Assembly (NCBI GenBank): GCA_030536565.1
Contig: JAUNPT010000073.1
Location: 1-11,079, forward strand
Direction: 5' to 3'
Length of the DNA: 11,079 bases
DNA from: Eubacteriales bacterium
Lineage (GTDB): Bacteria > Bacillota > Clostridia > Lachnospirales > Lachnospiraceae
A program made the translations under genes and the position numbers. The first letter of the stretch is position 1, and each line of letters opens with the position of its first letter. The notes under the pieces are model-generated. The model ran no database searches and was not told the DNA's origin. It saw only the letters and a list, made by a program, of their open reading frames with translations. Below are positions 6,783 through 11,079 of this stretch, in pieces.

Positions 6783-8645
6783 ATGGAAAACATTTCTAAT
6801 GAAAATAAAAGGCAGAGCCTGCAGATACTAAAGAAGGTGTTTGGTTATGACAGCTTTAGAAAAGGGCAGGAAGAAATTGTGGAAAGTATATTAAACGGGC
6901 AGGACGTTTTGGGAATTATGCCTACAGGTGCAGGAAAATCAATTTGTTATCAGGTTCCTGCGCTTATGTTAAAGGGGATTACAATTGTTGTATCCCCTTT
7001 AATTTCGTTGATGCTTGATCAGGTTAAGTCACTTAATGAAGCAGGTGTTCATGCTGCATATATTAACAGTGCCCTGACAGAAACGCAGATTTCAAAAGCA
7101 CTTTATAATGCGATGTGTGGTCAATATAAGATAATTTATGTGGCACCTGAAAGGCTGGAAACTAATAGGTTTCTGGAATTTGTAATGAATGCGGATATTT
7201 CAATGATAACAGTTGATGAGGCCCACTGCATATCCCAGTGGGGACAGGATTTCAGACCAAGTTACTTAAAGATTGTAAATTTGATAAAAAGGCTGCCGAA
7301 GCGTCCAGTGGTCAGTGCATTTACAGCTACGGCAACCAGAACTGTAAAGGAGGATATTGTCTGTATTCTCGGACTTAACAGTCCTAATGTGATGGTGACA
7401 GGCTTTGATAGAAAAAATCTGTATTTTGAGGTAAGGCATTCAGGCACCAAAGATGCAGATGTTGAAAATTACATAAGGAAACATCAGACGGAAAGTGGGA
7501 TTATCTACTGCTCTACCAGAAAAAATGTGGATAACATATATCTTTCTCTGAAAAAATGTGGATTCCCTGTAACAAGATATCATGCAGGTTTAAGCAGTGA
7601 GGAAAGGAAAGAAAATCAGGAGGATTTTATCTATGACCGCAAGCCGATAATTGTAGCAACCAATGCATTTGGCATGGGAATAGACAAGTCTAATGTCAGA
7701 TATGTGATTCATTATAATATGCCGCAGTGCATTGAAAATTATTATCAGGAGGCGGGCAGGGCAGGACGTGATGGTGAGCCTGCTGAATGCATACTGTTGT
7801 ATTCAGCCCAGGACGTTGTTATAAATGAATTTCTAATTGAACACAAGGGTGAGAATACGGAGTTTGCTGAAGATGAGCTGGCACTTATCCGTGAAAATGA
7901 TATTCGCAGACTTAATAAGATGAGATATTATTGTACAACGAAAAATTGTCTTCGTGAGTATATGCTCAATTATTTTGGGGAGTACAGCACAAGCCAGGAC
8001 TGTGGAAACTGCAGTAACTGTATAGCGGTTTATGAGGACAGGAATGTTACCGATATCTGCAAAAGAATTATTTACTGCATTAATGAATGCAGAGGACGTT
8101 ATGGTGCAAATGTTATTGTGGGAACTCTGCATGGTGACAGGAATGCAAAGCTTAGGTCTTATAATGTGGACAGGCTCACAAGCTTTGGAATGTGCCACGA
8201 CGTAAATCCTGCACTTATTAAAAGTGCAGTTGAGGAGCTGGTAATGAGGGAGGTTGTTTCGGAAACACAGGATATGTACAGGCTTTTGAGGAATACGTCA
8301 CAGGCTGTGGAGATTACAGAGGGTAAGACCCAGATTGTCATAAAATGGTCTTTACAAAAGGCAGAGGCTAAGGCTGATAAGCTCCGTACCAGACAGAAGA
8401 AAAGCAGTATGGCATTTAGTCCTGATACAGCAGAAATGGCACTTTTTGAGAAACTGCGCGGGCTCCGTCTAAAAATCGCAAAGGAAGAAAATATGCCTCC
8501 ATATATTATATTTTCTGATAAGACCCTTGTGGATATGTGCGTCAAGCGTCCATCAAACAGGGACGAGATGCTTCGGGTAGCCGGTGTTGGTGAGAATAAG
8601 TATCAAAGGTATGGACAGAGGTTTATAGAGGCGTTGAAAGAATAA
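6783..8645 (+). CDS. recQ: ATP-dependent DNA helicase RecQ
   Basis: This is a 620-residue superfamily 2 helicase that unwinds DNA 3'-5' in recombination and fork repair. The Walker A motif is PTGAGKS (47-53), and DEAH (145-148) is followed by the aromatic-rich loop ISQWGQDFRPSY (150-161). TATAT lies at 181-185 and the arginine-finger motif QEAGRAGRDG at 322-331. The zinc-binding segment has C389, C407, C410 and C413. A winged-helix RQC region follows (about 425-510). The C-terminal HRDC domain spans about 547-618 (EMALFEKLRGLR to YGQRFIEAL). All domains are present, and length is only slightly above the usual 590-610. The start at 6783 is preferred over an in-frame ATG at 6732 because AGGAG (6774-6778) precedes it and overlaps the stop of the AIM24 gene. 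It ends 31 bases from the convergent chromate-transporter gene, with no clear terminator between. Confidence 0.95.
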   Translation: MENISNENKRQSLQILKKVFGYDSFRKGQEEIVESILNGQDVLGIMPTGAGKSICYQVPALMLKGITIVVSPLISLMLDQVKSLNEAGVHAAYINSALTETQISKALYNAMCGQYKIIYVAPERLETNRFLEFVMNADISMITVDEAHCISQWGQDFRPSYLKIVNLIKRLPKRPVVSAFTATATRTVKEDIVCILGLNSPNVMVTGFDRKNLYFEVRHSGTKDADVENYIRKHQTESGIIYCSTRKNVDNIYLSLKKCGFPVTRYHAGLSSEERKENQEDFIYDRKPIIVATNAFGMGIDKSNVRYVIHYNMPQCIENYYQEAGRAGRDGEPAECILLYSAQDVVINEFLIEHKGENTEFAEDELALIRENDIRRLNKMRYYCTTKNCLREYMLNYFGEYSTSQDCGNCSNCIAVYEDRNVTDICKRIIYCINECRGRYGANVIVGTLHGDRNAKLRSYNVDRLTSFGMCHDVNPALIKSAVEELVMREVVSETQDMYRLLRNTSQAVEITEGKTQIVIKWSLQKAEAKADKLRTRQKKSSMAFSPDTAEMALFEKLRGLRLKIAKEENMPPYIIFSDKTLVDMCVKRPSNRDEMLRVAGVGENKYQRYGQRFIEALKE

Positions 8646-8676
8646 ATGCGAAGGACATTTATTTATCTGGCCTATT

Positions 8677-9222
8677 TTATATGATTGAAAACGCAGCCTC
8701 TGCTGCACCGCACAAAACCATGACAGCTATAGGATTCATTTTTGCTTTTCTAAGAAGTATAAGCGCAGCAATAAAATAAGCAATCATGCGAAAAGAAATA
8801 TCTGCATGTGCAAAAAATGCGGATACAAGTATTGAAAGACCAGCGGCTGCAATCATTGAGACTACAGCTGGACGCAGTGATGAAAGAGTTCCCTGTAATA
8901 ACGCCATTTTTCTGTACTTTGTGTAGATATATGCCAGTGCGGTGACAAATATGCAGGAAGGGAGTATGCAACCGATTGTTGCGGCTATGGCTCCCATAGC
9001 TCCTGCAACCTGTGTTCCGACAAAGGTTGCAGCATTAATTGCTATTGGCCCGGGGGTCATTTCGGCAATTGTTACCAGATTTGTGAATGTATCCATGTCA
9101 ATCCAGCTGTGGATTGTTATAACCTGTTCACGAATTAAAGGCATAGCCGCATATCCACCTCCGAAGCTGAAGCAGCCAATCTGCAGGAAGCTTAGGAATA
9201 ATTGTAAATAAATCATTAACAT
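8677..9222 (-). CDS. chrA: Chromate-transporter-family half protein (second of pair)
   Basis: This 181-residue membrane protein is one domain of the CHR (ChrA) family. It carries the family motifs FGGGYAAMPLI (20-30) and EMTPGPIAINAATFVG (54-69), plus four to six hydrophobic segments. Long-chain ChrA proteins of about 400 residues fuse two such domains. Short-chain members come as adjacent gene pairs and are thought to work together, some of them exporting chromate. The start at 9222 has AAGAAGG just upstream (minus strand), and its first seven bases overlap the end of the partner gene. A second ATG at 9216 is possible. The true substrate is unknown: chromate resistance is a known activity of some family members, but many anaerobes carry these pairs without evidence for it. 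Confidence 0.88.
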   Translation of the reverse strand: MLMIYLQLFLSFLQIGCFSFGGGYAAMPLIREQVITIHSWIDMDTFTNLVTIAEMTPGPIAINAATFVGTQVAGAMGAIAATIGCILPSCIFVTALAYIYTKYRKMALLQGTLSSLRPAVVSMIAAAGLSILVSAFFAHADISFRMIAYFIAALILLRKAKMNPIAVMVLCGAAEAAFSII

Positions 9223-9794
9223 TTACCTTCTTTCTTTTCATGAATGAGAGCTCTTGCAAATCCCAAGCTGCCAACAGAAAGTATAATAAAAATTACGTTT
9301 ATACCGAGAAAATAATTTACACAGAAGCTAATAACCATAACGCATATATTAATTATGTCGTGGCTTTTTACGATACCCTTTCCCATGTCGTAAACCACAG
9401 AGGTTATCACTGCCCCAACGCCTGCCTTCATGCCGGAAAGCATGGCAGCAATCACAGTGTTCGTAGAAAATATGGTGTAAAAATATGATACTATGGAAAT
9501 TATAATCATTGGTGGAAGAATGGCTCCAAGTACGGAAACTATAACGCCTGCGATGCCTGCAAGCTTGTATCCAACTACAATCGCACCATTGACTGCAATT
9601 GCGCCGGGAGAGGACTGGGCAATTGCGACTAAATCCAGCATTTCGTCGATATCAATCCAGTGGTACTGGTCAACAAATTTATTCTTTAATAAGGAAACGA
9701 TGACATACCCTCCGCCAAATGTGAATGCACTTAAATAAAGTGTGGCAAAAAAAAGCGTAGGCAGAACATGTTTTTTAGGTTCTTTTTTCTCCAT
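9216..9794 (-). CDS. chrA: Chromate-transporter-family half protein (first of pair)
   Basis: This 192-residue membrane protein is the other half of the CHR pair. It has a short charged cytoplasmic N-terminus (MEKKEPKKH), then FGGGYVIVSLL (26-36) and the signature AQSSPGAIAVNG (59-70), where the usual Pro-Gly-Pro is Pro-Gly-Ala. The C-terminus is again charged (HEKKEGK). It is translated first, from an ATG at 9794 with AAAGGA about nine bases upstream, and overlaps the second gene by ATGTTAA, which suggests coupled translation in equal amounts. The two halves have diverged well beyond recent duplication, consistent with a heterodimer of oppositely inserted domains as proposed for short CHR pairs. 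I see no convincing promoter for the pair in 9795-9958. Confidence 0.88.
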   Translation of the reverse strand: MEKKEPKKHVLPTLFFATLYLSAFTFGGGYVIVSLLKNKFVDQYHWIDIDEMLDLVAIAQSSPGAIAVNGAIVVGYKLAGIAGVIVSVLGAILPPMIIISIVSYFYTIFSTNTVIAAMLSGMKAGVGAVITSVVYDMGKGIVKSHDIINICVMVISFCVNYFLGINVIFIILSVGSLGFARALIHEKKEGKC

Positions 9795-9910
9795 AAGGAA
9801 TGTCCTTTCATGTGATTTTATAGGGTGGTTTGGATAATTTGTAGTTTAACGCATATTGGAATAAAAGAAAAGGCATTGTTAAAATAAACAGGAAAAAGGT
9901 AAGGCGTTTA

Positions 9911-9953
9911 AATAATTGCATAACTTTGACATACTTATCATAGACTATACAAA
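9911..9953 (+). promoter_or_regulatory. Possible SigE-like promoter of spoIIID
   Basis: spoIIID is a mother-cell gene transcribed by SigE in Bacillus. Two overlapping matches exist: AATAATT (9911-9917) with CATACTTA (9930-9937), or a -10 TATACAAA (9946-9953) against the CATACAnT consensus. A TTGACA (9926-9931) is present too, but its best -10 lies only 14 bases on. The assignment is weak and rests on family knowledge plus partial matches. Confidence 0.3.
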
Positions 9954-9973
9954 CAAGTATGCAGGAGTTTTTC

Positions 9974-10243
9974 GTGAAAGGAAGCAGGCATAATAATACA
10001 TGCATTGAAGAAAGAGTGATTCAGACTGCAGAATATATGATTGAAACTAATTCAACAGTCAGGCAGACTGCAAAAAAATTTGGCGTCAGTAAAAGTACTG
10101 TACATAAAGACGTGACATCAAGGATATTAGTGATAAATCCAGAGCTTGCTGCTAATGTCCGCAGGGTTTTGGACGTAAATAAGCAGGAACGCCATATACG
10201 GGGTGGAATGGCAACAAAAGAAAAGTATCTGCATCAGCATTAG
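9974..10243 (+). CDS. spoIIID: Stage III sporulation regulator SpoIIID
   Basis: This 89-residue DNA-binding protein acts in the mother cell, where SpoIIID activates and represses many SigE- and SigK-dependent genes. A helix-turn-helix spans about 28-49 (TVRQTAKKFGVSKSTVHKDV). The basic C-terminal segment RHIRGGMATKEKY (73-85) is the second conserved SpoIIID block and contacts DNA in the Bacillus protein. I prefer the GTG at 9974, because AGGAG (9963-9967) lies six bases before it and the resulting length is near the usual 80-95. The in-frame ATG at 9959 has no ribosome site and would place that AGGAG inside the coding region. The C-terminus is short (LHQH). The gene is single, divergent from the CHR pair, and followed by its own terminator. 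Its presence indicates a spore-forming lineage. Confidence 0.92.
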   Translation: MKGSRHNNTCIEERVIQTAEYMIETNSTVRQTAKKFGVSKSTVHKDVTSRILVINPELAANVRRVLDVNKQERHIRGGMATKEKYLHQH

Positions 10244-10290
10244 TATAAATGCAATTAAGAGTATTATAGAAAGTATAGAGGCAGGAGGAG

Positions 10291-10325
10291 CAGGCATGGA
10301 ACAGATTCATGCCTGTTATTTTTGT
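10291..10325 (+). terminator. Intrinsic terminator after spoIIID
   Basis: CAGGCATG (10291-10298) and CATGCCTG (10308-10315) form a perfect 8-bp stem, extended by a G-U pair, with a nine-base loop. The T-rich tail TTATTTTTGTT follows (10316-10325). It lies 47 bases after the spoIIID stop and separates that gene from the secreted-protein gene. Confidence 0.85.
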
Positions 10326-10379
10326 TAAGGCTGCTAAAATAATTTGAAACTGGCAGCTCATTTATGCTTATGGGGAAAG

Positions 10380-10407
10380 ATATGTAAAGGATATTTACAT
10401 ATGTAAA
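10380..10407. repeat. Three-half-site operator-like repeat with a perfect 14-bp palindrome
   Basis: TTTACATATGTAAA (10394-10407) is a perfect palindrome. A further direct copy of ATATGTAAA lies at 10380-10388, 19 bases before the copy at 10399-10407. The cluster therefore has three half-sites and forms a 9-bp inverted repeat around GGATA. It sits about 130 bases ahead of the secreted-protein start and upstream of its candidate -10. That position fits a repressor or activator site, but no regulator is known from the sequence. Confidence 0.5.
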
Positions 10408-10450
10408 ATAATGCTAAAAAATTTAATTAAAAATTGTTATTTATAGCAAT

Positions 10451-10478
10451 TTTATTTTGATTTTGGATATGATAAATT
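10451..10478 (+). promoter_or_regulatory. Possible promoter of the secreted-protein gene
   Basis: TAAATT (10473-10478) has an extended TG (10470-10471) and a weak TTTATT -35 (10451-10456) at 16 bases. The surrounding DNA is almost pure A+T, so such matches occur by chance. A 7-bp AT-rich inverted repeat (AAAATTG 10430-10436 with CAATTTT 10447-10453) overlaps the -35. Confidence 0.3.
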
Positions 10479-10537
10479 TTATATTAACAGTTTACCGGAA
10501 TTGTTAATGATTTTAAAAAACTAGGGAGGTATTTATT

Positions 10538-11079
10538 GTGTTGAGAAGATTTAGAAAGGCAGCAGCATGGTTAGTTATAATGTGCATGGCTGTAGTTTCA
10601 CTTGCAGGACTGGGGGTTGTCTCGGCAAGTGCATCAACATCAAAATCATGGAACTTTAAGAACACAGGATTTAAGGAACTTGGAACAATTACGTCTACAA
10701 AGACAGTCGATGGCTTGACATTGATTGCAACAAGTTCAAAAACAATGTCTGTGAAGGCTGAGAACGTAACTGTTGAAGGAACTTCATATACATATGCTTT
10801 AGCACTTTCAGGCTCAGGTACAACATCTTACAGGGCAGTAAAGGTGCCGGTGTCAGGCTCTGATGTAATTAAGGTTACATTAAGAAGCTCAGGCAGCACT
10901 ACAAGAAGTCTTGTTGTAGCAGATGCAGACGGAAGACAGCTGGGCACAATCAGCGCACCAGCTTCTGCATCAACAGGAAGCTATAGCTATTCAGGTTCTG
11001 CGGGATATGTATATTTGTATTCTTCTAACAGTGGAATTAATCTTTATAAGATTCAGGTGGATTCTAATGGTTCAACAAC
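10538..11079 (+). CDS. Secreted protein, pectate-lyase-like N-terminal module (partial, runs off window)
   Basis: A GTG start at 10538 follows a strong AGGGAGG site (10523-10529). The frame stays open to the window edge, giving 180 codons. Residues 1-32 form a classic Gram-positive signal peptide: basic LRRFRK, a hydrophobic core AWLVIMCMAVVSLAGLGVV, then SASAS as the likely cleavage region. The mature part is rich in Ser, Thr and Gly and predicted to be all beta. It begins SWNFKNTGFKELGTI and ends in YVYLYSSNSGINLYKIQVDS. This pattern, with a WxF start and a final GI-x-YKI strand, resembles the ancillary beta-sandwich module at the N-terminus of pectate lyases from Lachnospiraceae and related clostridia. 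The catalytic part, if any, lies beyond the window, so polysaccharide lyase is inference; another secreted carbohydrate-active or binding protein is possible. Confidence 0.75.
   Translation, partial: MLRRFRKAAAWLVIMCMAVVSLAGLGVVSASASTSKSWNFKNTGFKELGTITSTKTVDGLTLIATSSKTMSVKAENVTVEGTSYTYALALSGSGTTSYRAVKVPVSGSDVIKVTLRSSGSTTRSLVVADADGRQLGTISAPASASTGSYSYSGSAGYVYLYSSNSGINLYKIQVDSNGST

Noticed and set aside
8159..8545. 128-codon minus-strand frame inside recQ
   Set aside because: It is antisense to the RQC/HRDC region of a complete RecQ, has no ribosome site and no recognisable composition, so it is a shadow of the real frame.
8693..8706. GCAGC-CTCT-GCTGC hairpin near the 3' end of the second CHR gene
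   Set aside because: The stem is only 5 bp, lies within coding sequence, and lacks a proper U tract in either direction. Convergent termination here remains unproven.
9795..9807. AAGGA-ATG-TCCTT palindrome just upstream of the first CHR start
   Set aside because: The 5-bp stem has a 3-base centre. It could mask the ribosome site, but it is too short to claim as an operator or a regulated hairpin.
9808..10005. 65-codon minus-strand frame across the chrA-spoIIID gap
   Set aside because: It overlaps the spoIIID start and the likely promoter region, has no ribosome site, and looks like chance open frame in AT-rich DNA.
1..11079. CRISPR arrays, tRNA/rRNA genes, insertion sequences or prophage genes
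   Set aside because: No regularly spaced repeats, tRNA-like cloverleafs, transposase or integrase motifs, or terminal inverted repeats were seen. The region looks like ordinary chromosome.

Overview
The window is low-GC DNA with clostridial-style signals: strong AGGAG ribosome sites, TG-extended -10 boxes, a T-box leader, and a gene for the sporulation regulator SpoIIID. Together with a solitary TrpB2-type enzyme, a MATE pump behind a structured leader and a secreted protein resembling pectinase ancillary modules, this points to a Gram-positive anaerobe of the Clostridia, most likely a Lachnospiraceae gut or rumen commensal. The family-level placement is inference.

Layout. Bases 1-415 hold a promoter and a complete tryptophan T-box leader (specifier UGG; T-box bulge UGGC) ending in a terminator hairpin. 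They control a lone tryptophan synthase beta-type gene (416-1789, TrpB2 subgroup) with no trpA or other trp gene beside it. After a 270-base gap comes an OPT-family oligopeptide transporter (2060-3979). It overlaps by 11 bases a small PqqD-like protein (3969-4304), and a terminator closes this two-gene unit. Bases 4374-4614 are a long leader with tandem perfect hairpins, a candidate riboswitch of the guanidine-IV (mepA) kind. It lies ahead of a MATE efflux gene (4615-5985), an AIM24-family gene (6023-6775) and recQ (6783-8645), which are closely spaced and probably one operon.

On the minus strand, convergent with recQ, are two half-size chromate-transporter-family proteins that overlap by 7 bases (9794-9216 and 9222-8677). 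Divergent from them is spoIIID (9974-10243, GTG start preferred), ended by a clear terminator. The last region (10326-10537) carries an unusual 14-base palindrome with a third copy of its half-site, then AT-rich leader. It leads into a GTG-started secreted protein that runs off the window (10538-11079) and resembles the N-terminal module of clostridial pectate lyases.

Functional logic. The first unit senses uncharged tRNA-Trp and probably salvages indole or serine into tryptophan. The second moves peptides or metal chelates and has a peptide-binding-fold partner. The third couples a small-molecule-responsive efflux pump to two housekeeping genes. The most rewarding places to look are the MATE leader, the OPT/PqqD-like pair, and the palindrome ahead of the secreted protein.
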